Positions 9,655 to 18,935 of a stretch of 64,000 nucleotides of DNA are shown in pieces (position 1 is the stretch's first letter; each line of letters begins with the position of its first letter). Made by a program: the position numbers and the translations under genes. The DNA is from CCMP332 sp040218795. GTDB taxonomy: Bacteria > Bacteroidota > Bacteroidia > Cytophagales > CCMP332. A model generated the notes under the pieces. The model saw only the letters and a program-made list of their open reading frames with translations. It made no database searches and was not told the DNA's origin. The stretch covers positions 248,001 to 312,000 of the forward strand of contig JAVJQT010000001.1 of NCBI GenBank assembly GCA_040218795.1. Direction: 5' to 3'.

Positions 9655-10068
9655 ATGAAGAAAACTTCAAAAAAATATCAGGTATTAATAGAGAAAACAG
9701 ACACTGGTTTTTCAGCAATGGTAATGGATTTACCTGTTTTTACTACGGGCACTAGCATTGAAAACTTAAGTTCAAATATTATTGAAGCATTGAACCTATA
9801 TCTTGAAGAGAGAAATGAATTTGTAGACTTTGGCAATATTAAACTCAATATGGACTTTCAATTATTTTTTCAGAATTATAAAATACTAAATGTCAAATTT
9901 CTGGCAAAGCGAATAGGAATTAATGCATCCTTGCTTAGCCAGTATGTTCGAGGGATCAAAAGCCCTTCTCAAAAACAAATTTCTAAAATTTTAAATGGCA
10001 TTAATGAAGTAGGAGAGGAACTTAAAGATCTCGCTTTGATAAACAATTTTACGCTTAAAAAGAAGTAA
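9655..10068 (+). CDS. hicB: HicB antitoxin with C-terminal HTH
   Basis: 137 residues from the ATG at 9655. The N-terminal half is the HicB partial RNase-H-like fold (KKYQVLIEKTDTGFSAMVMDLPVFTTGTSIENLSSNIIEALNLYLEE). The C-terminal ~55 residues are an XRE-like helix-turn-helix (VKFLAKRIGINASLLSQYVRGIKSPSQKQISKI) used by this HicB class to repress its own operon. The frame is open upstream because the hicA stop was lost, so a HicA-HicB fusion starting at ATG 9547 (173 residues, lacking the HicA active site) is formally possible, but the family boundary and 4-bp spacing favour 9655. With HicA broken, HicB is probably an orphan regulator. The ~295 bp to the next gene hold nothing I recognise. Confidence 0.82.
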   Translation: MKKTSKKYQVLIEKTDTGFSAMVMDLPVFTTGTSIENLSSNIIEALNLYLEERNEFVDFGNIKLNMDFQLFFQNYKILNVKFLAKRIGINASLLSQYVRGIKSPSQKQISKILNGINEVGEELKDLALINNFTLKKK

Positions 10069-10364
10069 AATTAATTTCGGCTATAAGCCCCAATCATTCT
10101 TAAGCTTTTTCTATCCGGAATATAAGTTTAGCTTATAACTTAGTTTTCAGTAAAGCTTAGGGTTGAATTATCCATTGATTAAATAAAGGAGGGTCCATGA
10201 ATTGATCCATTTATCACATTATTTCAGCCTTTTGGCAATAAATAGTTTGATTTACTTATTTTCGGGCATTATTTGCTGTACAATTTATTGAGAAAATAGC
10301 GCCAATCCATATTCAATTGCATTTCGCATCAAATGCTTCAATCAGACCTTAACATAAAAATATC

Positions 10365-12509
10365 ATGAAAAATTATTTGGAAACATTTTTATTACTTATT
10401 CTATTATCAATAATCGCCGCTTGTTCTAAGCAGGAGCCAAAAGAAGAAAAGATGATTGATAATCCCTTATTAATGGAATGGACAGGGCCCTACGGTGGCG
10501 TACCTGCCTTTGACAAAATGAAACTGGAAGATGTCCGGGAAGCCATGGTAAAAGGCATGGAAATGAATCTTGAGGAAATTGAAGAAATTGCCAATAATTC
10601 TGATGCCCCGACATTTGAAAATACCATTGTAGAAATGGAAAAATCAGGCGCGGAATTGGACCGGGCCAGTTCTTATTACAGCATTTTCAGTGCTAACCTT
10701 TCCTCTCCGGAATTCAGGGCCATACAGGAAGAGATTGCACCCTTGTATTCTGAATTCAGTTCAAAAATTACACAAAATGAAAAGCTTTTTAACAGAATTA
10801 AGGCAGTTTATGAGGCTTCACAAAAGAATCCGCTTGAAGATGATCAGCAAAGATTGGTGGAATTGATCTACAATCGCTTTGCCATGAACGGTGCGGAATT
10901 GAGTCCCGAAGACAAGGAAAAATACGCAGCGATCAATAAGGAATTATCGAGTCTTTACACCAAATTCTCAAATAACGTATTGCACGATGAGGAAAACTAC
11001 ATTACTTATCTCAAGGAAGATCAATTGGGTGGTTTGTCCGAAGGTTTTATCAAGTCTGCCGCCAAAATAGCAGCCGATAATGGCCGGGAAGGTGAATATG
11101 CCATCGTAAATACGCGTTCTTCCATGGATCCATTCCTTACCTATAGCACGGAGCGCGAATTGCGAAAGCAGGTATGGACCAATTATTATTCAAGGGGAGA
11201 CAATGGCGATGAGTACGACAACAATGCATTGATATCCGAGATTTTGAAATTGAGACGGGAAAAAGTGCAAATTCTCGGTTATGATAATTATGCCGAATGG
11301 CGATTGCAGGATAGAATGGCCAAGAAACCAGAAAATGCCATTGCACTTATGGAAGCCGTTTGGCCCGCCGCCATCGCCAGGGTAGAAGAAGAGGTAGCCG
11401 ATATGCAGGCCATTGCCGATGCCAATGGTGATAATATCACAATAGAACCATGGGATTATCGCTTTTATGCCGAAAAAGTGAGAAAAGCCAAATACGATCT
11501 CAACTCAGAGGAAGTAAAACAATATCTACAGCTCGATAAATTGACCGATGCCATGCATTTTGTAGCCGGTGAATTATTCAATTTTGAATTCAAACCCGTG
11601 GAAGAAGGCAAGGTGCCCGTATTTCACGAAGATGTAAAAGTTTGGGAAGTCAATGACAAAAGCACGGGAGAAAACATAGGTTTATGGTATCTCGATCCCT
11701 ATGCAAGACAAGGCAAACGCTCCGGTGCCTGGGCCATGACCTTCAGAGGACATACCACCTTCGACGGCCCCAAAAATGTATTGTCCACCAATAATTCAAA
11801 TTTTGTAAAACCCGCTCCCGGCGAAGCACTTTTAGTATCCTGGGACGATGCCACCACATTTTTCCATGAATTCGGACATGCATTGCACGCATTGTCGAGC
11901 AATGTAAAATACCCAACTCTCAATGGAGGCGTGCGCGATTATACCGAGTTTCAATCGCAATTGCTCGAGCGCTGGTTATCTACCGATGAGGTAATCAACA
12001 ATTATTTGGTGCATCATGAAACCGGCGAACCTATCCCGGCAGAGCTGGTACAGAAAATCAAAAATGCCGGTACATTTAACCAGGGATTTTCTACCACCGA
12101 ATATTTAGCTTCAGCCATAATGGATATGAAATTTCATTTGGCAGATCCTGAAGGAATTGATCCGGATGCCTTTGAAAGAGAACAGCTTGAGGCCCTCAAT
12201 ATGCCAGAGGAATTGGTAATGCGACACAGAACACCTCATTTCGGACATGTATTTTCAGGGGAAGGTTATGCGACCGCTTATTACGGATACATGTGGGCCG
12301 ATGTGCTGACCGCCGATGCAGCAGAAGCATTTGCCGAAGCACCGGGAGGCTTTTACGATAAAGAATTGGCTGACAAACTTGTCAAATATCTCTTTGCTCC
12401 AAGAAATGCCATAGAACCGGCAGAAGCCTATCGATTGTTTAGAGGCCGCGATGCCAAAATTGAAGCCTTGATGAGAGACAGGGGTTTTCCTGTCAGCGAA
12501 GAAGGTTAA
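10365..12509 (+). CDS. dcp: M3 family zinc metallopeptidase (peptidyl-dipeptidase Dcp-like) lipoprotein
   Basis: 714 residues, the usual size for Dcp/oligopeptidase A-type M3 peptidases. The zinc motif HExxH is present as FFHEFGHALHAL (about residue 505), with the third ligand Glu expected in the following helix (DYTEFQSQLLERW). The N-terminus has a signal peptide with lipobox (LSIIAAC, Cys about residue 20), so the enzyme is likely anchored to a membrane facing the periplasm, unlike cytoplasmic E. coli Dcp. It removes dipeptides from peptide C-termini. Monocistronic, with its own terminator 20 bp downstream. Confidence 0.93.
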   Translation: MKNYLETFLLLILLSIIAACSKQEPKEEKMIDNPLLMEWTGPYGGVPAFDKMKLEDVREAMVKGMEMNLEEIEEIANNSDAPTFENTIVEMEKSGAELDRASSYYSIFSANLSSPEFRAIQEEIAPLYSEFSSKITQNEKLFNRIKAVYEASQKNPLEDDQQRLVELIYNRFAMNGAELSPEDKEKYAAINKELSSLYTKFSNNVLHDEENYITYLKEDQLGGLSEGFIKSAAKIAADNGREGEYAIVNTRSSMDPFLTYSTERELRKQVWTNYYSRGDNGDEYDNNALISEILKLRREKVQILGYDNYAEWRLQDRMAKKPENAIALMEAVWPAAIARVEEEVADMQAIADANGDNITIEPWDYRFYAEKVRKAKYDLNSEEVKQYLQLDKLTDAMHFVAGELFNFEFKPVEEGKVPVFHEDVKVWEVNDKSTGENIGLWYLDPYARQGKRSGAWAMTFRGHTTFDGPKNVLSTNNSNFVKPAPGEALLVSWDDATTFFHEFGHALHALSSNVKYPTLNGGVRDYTEFQSQLLERWLSTDEVINNYLVHHETGEPIPAELVQKIKNAGTFNQGFSTTEYLASAIMDMKFHLADPEGIDPDAFEREQLEALNMPEELVMRHRTPHFGHVFSGEGYATAYYGYMWADVLTADAAEAFAEAPGGFYDKELADKLVKYLFAPRNAIEPAEAYRLFRGRDAKIEALMRDRGFPVSEEG

Positions 12510-12528
12510 TAATAGATCTTAAAAGAGA

Positions 12529-12576
12529 AATCCCCGTCTTATGCTACATAGTAGAATCTGGATGGGGATTTTTTTT
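12529..12576 (+). terminator. Rho-independent terminator after dcp
   Basis: AATCCCC (12529-12535) pairs with GGGGATT (12564-12570) and is followed by T8. The 28-nt loop is long, but the GC-rich stem and T-run are clear. Confidence 0.75.
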
Positions 12577-12610
12577 GATTGCATTAAAGACAGCTGGCCT
12601 ATTGCAATGC

Positions 12611-13159
12611 TCAGAGATTTATTCTCAAACCCGTATTTAATGAAAGCGGATAGAGCATGCCAACGTTATTGACAATATCTGCTCTTAGTTTGATTGGAAT
12701 GGCCACTTTTTCGGAAAGTGGAATATATAAATTACCCGAAATAAGAAATCCCAAAGTCATTTCATCCACAAAATTTAGTTCTGGCCCCAGATCGAGTGAA
12801 AACATACTATTGGAACCGATTCTGATGAAAGGTGTAATTCTCGTACAGGAAACATCGTATACCCTGTAAATGCGTTGTGAGCCAAAAGGCACACTGACAG
12901 AGTACCAATACAAATACTGATACATGATTTCAGTGCCAAAACCAATATTGCTTACAGAGGCAAAAACAAATTGCCCGCCAAAACCGTAGTTGAAGGTGTT
13001 CCAATCCGTGGCAAAGGTGCCTTGAATTTCATCTTCTTCGATAATGCCATCGATGTCTACAAAGGTGCCACCAACAGAAAGATTTAGTTCCAATGATCCT
13101 TGGGCATGAGTATTAAATGAGATCAGGCTAAGAATGAGAAGTATTATTGGGCTTTTCAT
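12611..13159 (-). CDS. Small outer-membrane beta-barrel protein
   Basis: 182 residues with signal peptide (SPIILLILSLISFNTHAQG). The body has amphipathic strands with Gly/aromatic alternation (WNTFNYGFGGQFVFASVSNIGFGTEIMYQYLYWYS, TPFIRIGSNSMFSLDLGPEL) and ends in a barrel-type strand, LSLNTGLRINL. Two short acidic loops (DIDGIIEEDEIQG) are likely surface-exposed. Convergent with dcp. Function unknown. Confidence 0.7.
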   Translation of the reverse strand: MKSPIILLILSLISFNTHAQGSLELNLSVGGTFVDIDGIIEEDEIQGTFATDWNTFNYGFGGQFVFASVSNIGFGTEIMYQYLYWYSVSVPFGSQRIYRVYDVSCTRITPFIRIGSNSMFSLDLGPELNFVDEMTLGFLISGNLYIPLSEKVAIPIKLRADIVNNVGMLYPLSLNTGLRINL

Positions 13160-13385
13160 GGGACTGAAAATTGAATTAAAAAAACCGGAGGCATTTTTCA
13201 GATATAAGCAAAAACTTTCTTTACCGGATACGGTTATGAAAGCACTTTGGAGCGTGATATTCTATATTGAATATAAGGACTAATACTTGATAATCAAAGC
13301 TTTAATTCAGTCGCTTGTTGCGTTAAAATGAATTCAGGACCGTTCTAAATAAAGAATAAACAGTATTGACAAATCTGGTTATTAC

Positions 13386-16300
13386 TTATTTTACAATTTT
13401 CAAATAGCTTTTGTAAATGTGATTGTCAAATTCCAGTTTATAGAAATAATCGCCGGCGGGCACATTTGAGGCGTCCCAAACAAAATCCTGATCTTCTGAT
13501 TCATAAACAGATTTTCCTTGTTTATTATAGACCTTGACCGATTTAAATCCGCACTTGATCTGATCGGAAGTAATAATTTCCGATTGGCTGGATTTGTTTT
13601 TTGAATACAGTCTGAATTCATCGTTGTATCCATCGCCATTTGGCGTAATTACATCAAAAGGTTCAAAGTCAATCGGTGCGGAAATAGAAATTTTAAACTG
13701 ATTTTCCTGTCCAATTTGATTATCTGATTCCGTTTCAGGACAGGAATTATCACGGACTTTGAAAACCAATGAAGGGAATCCAGATTCAAAATCACCGCAT
13801 TCGGCATCAAAATCAAAGAATATGGTATCGCTGTATTCCACAAAAGCCGGGGGATAGGTATAATTTGTTTCTATATTTTTACTTGTTAAAAAATCATAGG
13901 ACTTTTCAGCATCCATTCCTTCAAAGAGCAATTCCATTCTGACATTATCATAACTAACACTTTCATCGTAAACCATGCTGTCCATGTCATTACTGCTTAC
14001 ATAAAATGATAATTGATCTGAATTATAATCTAATTTAATTTCTGCATCGGGGTTTTCATATATATTGATAACGTCTTCATTGTTATAAGTATGAAAATTT
14101 AATGAAGGGGATTGTCCATTTTCAAGATCAACTTTTATAAAAGCAAGATCCTGTGAAGGGATGCAGCTGGAATCGGTAGTGATAACCATTAGCTCAATAG
14201 GGCTCTCCTGGAGAATTTCACAATTGATAAACCTTCCATCCCAATTTAGATTTGTAACTAATAAACTGTCACCGACTTTACTTAGACGTTTTCCCGTTGA
14301 AATACCCAACTCATTTAAACGTGAATAAGATTCAATTTTACTGAGATATGCATCATTATCCTTAACGAAAAATTCTATACTCATTTTGTCTTTATCGGAA
14401 TCTATGCTTTCTATGCTAAGAATGAGATCTTCACCCTCTCTTGAATTATTCCCTCCAATACTTCTTTCTGTTCCCACTCTCTTTTTGAATGAAAAATAAT
14501 CAGCGCTATATTCTTTTCCTGATATCAAACCCTCTGAAATGGGAACCTGATAATCAAAAATGCTAATGTCTTTGAGTTCTGCATTAATTAATTCTTCCTG
14601 GCTATTACCGCCTGAAGCATTTCGAAAAAATATAGTTGGATCATTATTATTTTGCTCTATTGAAAAAATGATATTTCTGACTTTGGTATTCTCGCCGCAG
14701 AATTTGTCAATGGTAATCAACTGAATCGTATCATAAAACAATGGTCCTTCAGGAAAGAAGCTGCAATCAGGTTTCCATTTAAAAACCGTTTTCATAGTAT
14801 TTTTTCCTTTGATCGTATCACTTTGTAGAATTGTATACGACGGATTAGATGAGGAAGTGTCGTATTGAATCAATTGCATACCAAGATCTTTATAATCCAT
14901 AGTGTCGTAATTGTAAACCAGGTATTGATAGAGCGAATCAATCACCGTATCTGCCGTAAACAATTCAAATTCAATTTCCCATTTCGGGCGAATAAAAAAC
15001 TCAATTTGTTCAATGTTGCCGCTGTCGAACAAAATATAATTACCGGGATAATTATAGCTGTTCATTGAAACCAGGGCCGGATCTGTCGGAATTTTTTCTA
15101 CGATAAAATGAAGTGTAGTTGTATCAAAAAATGGCCTCGGGCAATGCTCTTTCGCATAAATTACATTCAACTTCAATGGCTCATCTATTTCAGAGTAGGC
15201 ACATTCATTAAAACATAAATTTAAAAGCATAGTGTCGGTGGGTGAATTTAAAGTCAAGGTATTTGGTGTAATACTGACATAATCAGATGGAAAGTTTACA
15301 CCTTCCACCAATACTTCTATATTGCTTACACCATTGGGTACGGCCATGCCTGCACCCGGGTCGAATACTTTGTACTGAACACATCTTTGAGCCGGATTGG
15401 CAGGAATAAATAAGGTATCCTCCAGATTTTGAGAGGGATTGACAGGAATAAGTGGAGCAGGTGAAATTTGAGCTGCACAATATCCAGTAGGTGCTACCTG
15501 AAATTGAAAATCCCTGAATACACTTCCAATTAAATCCATATCTCCATCAGCATCTATATCTCTAAATTCCTTGCACCAAACACCAATAACAAAATAGGCA
15601 TTAGGAATTCCCGGTGTTACAGTCAAATCACCGCTGAGCTCATCCACCTTAAGTCTGTCAGGCTCCGATAGCGAAGAGCAAGTATTATTGGAAGCACCAT
15701 TGATCTGGTTATCTTCATTGTAACAATTGGCCCACATTGCCGCAGGATATTGTGTTTTGGGATTGGGGTAGGGGCTTGAAATGGGATCAATTATACCTGA
15801 ACTCGGAATTCCCTGATCAAAAGGTGTGTATAATTCATAGGCCAGTGAATCTCCGTCTCTGTCAAAACCACCAAAAGGTTGATAGTACAATTGACCGGTG
15901 CAGCCATAATCCGCCAAAGGAGGGAATAAATCTGGGGAACTGTTAATTATGGCATTTCCATTTGGGGATACCACAGGAGGAAACAAGGTAACGGTTGTTT
16001 GGCCTTGTGCACTTGAATTGTTGAGATTAACTACTCCGCTATTTCTGCAACAGGATCTCCATTGAAATAAATAGCCTCCCGGATGATTATAGGTATTTGC
16101 TTGTAAAATAATAGTATCCTGATAAAAATGTTTTTCTATGATGACCTGAAAGCCCTGACAGCCTGCAATAAAAGGTGGAACAACATTAAAACTTATTTTC
16201 GGCAAAACCCATGAACCAATTAGCTGACCACTTACTCTTTCATATGCTTCAATATTTCCGCCTCCCGGGGCAGAAATACCTGAAGCATCTCTGTATAAGT

Positions 16301-16436
16301 TCATGGACAATACATATTTATCGGCCGAAACATGGGTGATCACTATTTCTCCTCCAACAATATGCGAGGCATTCGTTTTTGTAAAAGAAAAAATCAGGAC
16401 TGAGAAAAGAATCAAAATGCGACCAATAGCTTTCAT
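13386..16436 (-). CDS. Large secreted protein with T9SS type B (gliding-motility-type) C-terminal domain
   Basis: 1016 residues with signal peptide (IGRILILFSVLIFSFTKTNA). The mature N-terminus (SHIVGGEIVITHVSADKYVLSMNLYRD) is the characteristic start of a widespread Bacteroidota surface-protein family; a long series of Ig/PKD-like strands follows. The C-terminal ~90 residues are a type B sorting domain (DVITPNGDGYNDEFRLY, KSVKVYNKQGKSVYES, FVWDASNVPAGDYFYKLEF). Cys-pairs in the middle (FINCEILQES, TTDSSCIPSQ) suggest disulfides. Alone on the minus strand. Likely a surface adhesin or structural protein; the ligand is not readable from sequence. Confidence 0.87.
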   Translation of the reverse strand: MKAIGRILILFSVLIFSFTKTNASHIVGGEIVITHVSADKYVLSMNLYRDASGISAPGGGNIEAYERVSGQLIGSWVLPKISFNVVPPFIAGCQGFQVIIEKHFYQDTIILQANTYNHPGGYLFQWRSCCRNSGVVNLNNSSAQGQTTVTLFPPVVSPNGNAIINSSPDLFPPLADYGCTGQLYYQPFGGFDRDGDSLAYELYTPFDQGIPSSGIIDPISSPYPNPKTQYPAAMWANCYNEDNQINGASNNTCSSLSEPDRLKVDELSGDLTVTPGIPNAYFVIGVWCKEFRDIDADGDMDLIGSVFRDFQFQVAPTGYCAAQISPAPLIPVNPSQNLEDTLFIPANPAQRCVQYKVFDPGAGMAVPNGVSNIEVLVEGVNFPSDYVSITPNTLTLNSPTDTMLLNLCFNECAYSEIDEPLKLNVIYAKEHCPRPFFDTTTLHFIVEKIPTDPALVSMNSYNYPGNYILFDSGNIEQIEFFIRPKWEIEFELFTADTVIDSLYQYLVYNYDTMDYKDLGMQLIQYDTSSSNPSYTILQSDTIKGKNTMKTVFKWKPDCSFFPEGPLFYDTIQLITIDKFCGENTKVRNIIFSIEQNNNDPTIFFRNASGGNSQEELINAELKDISIFDYQVPISEGLISGKEYSADYFSFKKRVGTERSIGGNNSREGEDLILSIESIDSDKDKMSIEFFVKDNDAYLSKIESYSRLNELGISTGKRLSKVGDSLLVTNLNWDGRFINCEILQESPIELMVITTDSSCIPSQDLAFIKVDLENGQSPSLNFHTYNNEDVINIYENPDAEIKLDYNSDQLSFYVSSNDMDSMVYDESVSYDNVRMELLFEGMDAEKSYDFLTSKNIETNYTYPPAFVEYSDTIFFDFDAECGDFESGFPSLVFKVRDNSCPETESDNQIGQENQFKISISAPIDFEPFDVITPNGDGYNDEFRLYSKNKSSQSEIITSDQIKCGFKSVKVYNKQGKSVYESEDQDFVWDASNVPAGDYFYKLEFDNHIYKSYLKIVK

Positions 16437-16923
16437 AATGTGGAGATTTTCTGTCTATTAATATTCTATATAAATATGACTATTATTAAATACCAATGAA
16501 TGAATGGAAGCAATGATTCTAAATGCTGTGCATTATTCTAGTTATTATTTTAGATTAATTAAGGAGTGGATTAAATCAATAAATAAATGATTTGTACTCT
16601 ATTCCTGTCTCAAATTGATAATGGAATTTATTTTGCTCCGAAACATTTAAATAAATCCTGCGTATCTGTATTCTGATTGATGTTGTTATTGGCGGAGATT
16701 GCAAATAGTTAATTTGAATTAATTAAAGGCAATTCTTTAAATAACAAATACAGCTTTAATTAATAATTCTTGTTTTTATAAATGAGAATTTTATAAAATT
16801 CCAGACCTAAGGGAAGAACTCATCCTTTTTCCCTGAATCCATAATCAAATAATTAAGGGATAATCCCTTAAGGCCGCGCTATGGCCATTTTAAATTGTAA
16901 CTATAATTTATAAATATTTGATT
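16437..16923. other. AT-rich divergent intergenic region with a perfect palindrome
   Basis: About 490 bp between two divergent T9SS genes. It is AT-rich and presumably carries both promoters. The one distinct structure is a 19-nt perfect palindrome at 16853-16871 (TTAAGGGAT-A-ATCCCTTAA), 53 bp before the LRR gene, which could be an operator. No RNA gene was recognised. Confidence 0.4.
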
Positions 16924-18690
16924 ATGAGACTATTAGCAACTTTTTACCTTTCGATTTTTTGTTCATTTTCCTTATTCGCACAATCCTTTTCAGTTCCCGA
17001 TGATGATTTTAAATCAGCTTTAATTGGCGCTGGAATGACTTTACAAAGCGGCAGTGCTGGTGATTTTCTTAATTCGGAAGCAGAAACATTTACTTCATTG
17101 GATGTTAGCAGTGCTAGCATTGCAGATATGAGCGGAATAGAGCATTTTATCAATTTGGATTTTCTGGATTGTAAAGATAATGCCATCAGTACTTTGGACC
17201 TGAGTTCAAATGATAAACTGAAAACACTTTTATGCTGGAAAAATACTATTTCCAACATCAGTTTGCATGCCAATGCGCCTCTGGAGAAACTGAATTTATC
17301 AGAAAATAACCTTTCAAGTCTGGATTTGACAGGTTATAATAATATTTATTACCTGAATATTTCCGATAATAATTTTAGCAATCTGAATACCTTTATAAAG
17401 ACCTCATTGGTAACCTTTAAATTTGCCGAAAACAATATTTCAGGTACAGTTGATTTGAACGGGCTCACCTTGCTTCAAAACCTGGATTGTCAGGTAAATG
17501 CCATAACTGCATTAAATATTGATCCAATAGCACCAATTAAAGTATTGCGTTGCCATGATAACCAATTGAGCAGCCTTCAAATTACGAACCGCAATCAGTT
17601 GACCACATGTAACAGCTGGAGCAATTCCATTTCTCAATTGGATTTGTCCAATAGTCCGAACCTCAGCAAAGTGAATTGTCATTCCAATCAAATGAGCGAT
17701 CTAAATATTAGCAATTCAACGGCATTGACTTATTTATCTGTTAAAAACAATAGTTTGAGCAATCTGGATGTATCAGGGATTAATAGTTTGGCTACACTCA
17801 AGGCCGAAAACAATTCCTTGACTTGTATTCAGGTTAACCAGACTCAACTCAATGCTATTCCTTCGGGCTGGAGCAAGGATGCCGCTACGAGTTATAGTTT
17901 GAATTGCAATAATTGTGGACCCGGAACTGGGTATACATGTATTCCAGATGGTTTTTTTGAAGATATTTTGGCACCATATGATGACAATCCAAATGACAAT
18001 AAAGTGCCAACTGCTACTATTTCAACTGTATTAACTCTAAATGTTTCGAATTCCCAAGTTAGTGATTTGACCGGAATTGAGGATTTTACTGCTTTAGAAA
18101 TTCTAGCGGCCGGTTATAATGATTTAACTCATTTAGATGTCTCGAATAATTTAAACTTAAAATATTTAGGTCGATATGCTAGTGTTGTTAATGGTAAACA
18201 ATTAATAGAAATTGTATTACCAAATAATGGCGTGCTTGAAGAATTATATCTGTGGAGTAATAATCTAAATTTTATTGATGTTTCTGGTCAAAATAATTTA
18301 ATAAATTTTGACAGTAGAGGAAATAACTTTCTAAATTGTATTCAAGTTAATTCAACCCAATTAGCTAATATTCCTGTTGGATGGTTAAAAAATAGCCAAA
18401 CTACTTATAATATTGATTGTTCTAATGCAAAAACTGGCATTGTTAATATTTTGCAACAAAGCAAGCCAATCATTTATCCCAATCCCTTTTCTAATTCTCT
18501 GACACTAAGCGGTCTTTATAATATGAAGAAGCTGCAAATCATGGATATGAACGGAAGAGAAGTTTTAAGCGAGGAAATTAATTCTGTTCAAAAGGAATTG
18601 AACATGTCTGGCTTTGATAAAGGCATGTATATATTGACCCTTATATCTAATGATGGCACTTTCACTCGAGAAAAAATTGTTAAACAATAA
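16924..18690 (+). CDS. Secreted leucine-rich-repeat protein with T9SS type A sorting domain
   Basis: 588 residues from ATG 16924; the frame also has a TTG two codons earlier, but ATG gives a cleaner signal peptide (RLLATFYLSIFCSFSLFAQ). It has two tandem LRR modules built alike. Each opens with V/IPDxxF..., then LRRs of the L-x-L-x-x-N type (LDFLDCKDNAISTLDLSSN), then an identical-style cap: CIQVNQTQLNAIPSGWSKD near 17824-17880 and CIQVNSTQLANIPVGWLKN near 18337-18395. The second module has fewer repeats. The C-terminus is a type A sorting domain (IIYPNPFSNSLTLSG ... EKIVKQ). LRR cargo usually mediates protein or polysaccharide binding at the surface. A terminator follows. Confidence 0.9.
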   Translation: MRLLATFYLSIFCSFSLFAQSFSVPDDDFKSALIGAGMTLQSGSAGDFLNSEAETFTSLDVSSASIADMSGIEHFINLDFLDCKDNAISTLDLSSNDKLKTLLCWKNTISNISLHANAPLEKLNLSENNLSSLDLTGYNNIYYLNISDNNFSNLNTFIKTSLVTFKFAENNISGTVDLNGLTLLQNLDCQVNAITALNIDPIAPIKVLRCHDNQLSSLQITNRNQLTTCNSWSNSISQLDLSNSPNLSKVNCHSNQMSDLNISNSTALTYLSVKNNSLSNLDVSGINSLATLKAENNSLTCIQVNQTQLNAIPSGWSKDAATSYSLNCNNCGPGTGYTCIPDGFFEDILAPYDDNPNDNKVPTATISTVLTLNVSNSQVSDLTGIEDFTALEILAAGYNDLTHLDVSNNLNLKYLGRYASVVNGKQLIEIVLPNNGVLEELYLWSNNLNFIDVSGQNNLINFDSRGNNFLNCIQVNSTQLANIPVGWLKNSQTTYNIDCSNAKTGIVNILQQSKPIIYPNPFSNSLTLSGLYNMKKLQIMDMNGREVLSEEINSVQKELNMSGFDKGMYILTLISNDGTFTREKIVKQ

Positions 18691-18706
18691 ATAATAAATC
18701 AATCAC

Positions 18707-18738
18707 AAAAGTCCTCGAAATATTCGGGGACTTTTTTA
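18707..18738 (+). terminator. Rho-independent terminator after LRR gene
   Basis: AAAGTCCTCGA pairs with TCGGGGACTTT (one G-T wobble), loop AATAT, then T-rich tail. Confidence 0.75.
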
Positions 18739-18935
18739 TTAATCTTCACTAGTATATTGAATGTAAACTTTAGATATGAACTATTGTATCGGATTTATTG
18801 AGCTACATTAGATTTTTACCGAAGAAATTTAGAATAATTACAATGTACTTAAGCTTGCCTGCAATTTTTGACATTACAGCTCAATAAGAAAAAGGAAGCC
18901 ATCTATTGTCCTGATATGCCGTATTAAAATCTATA

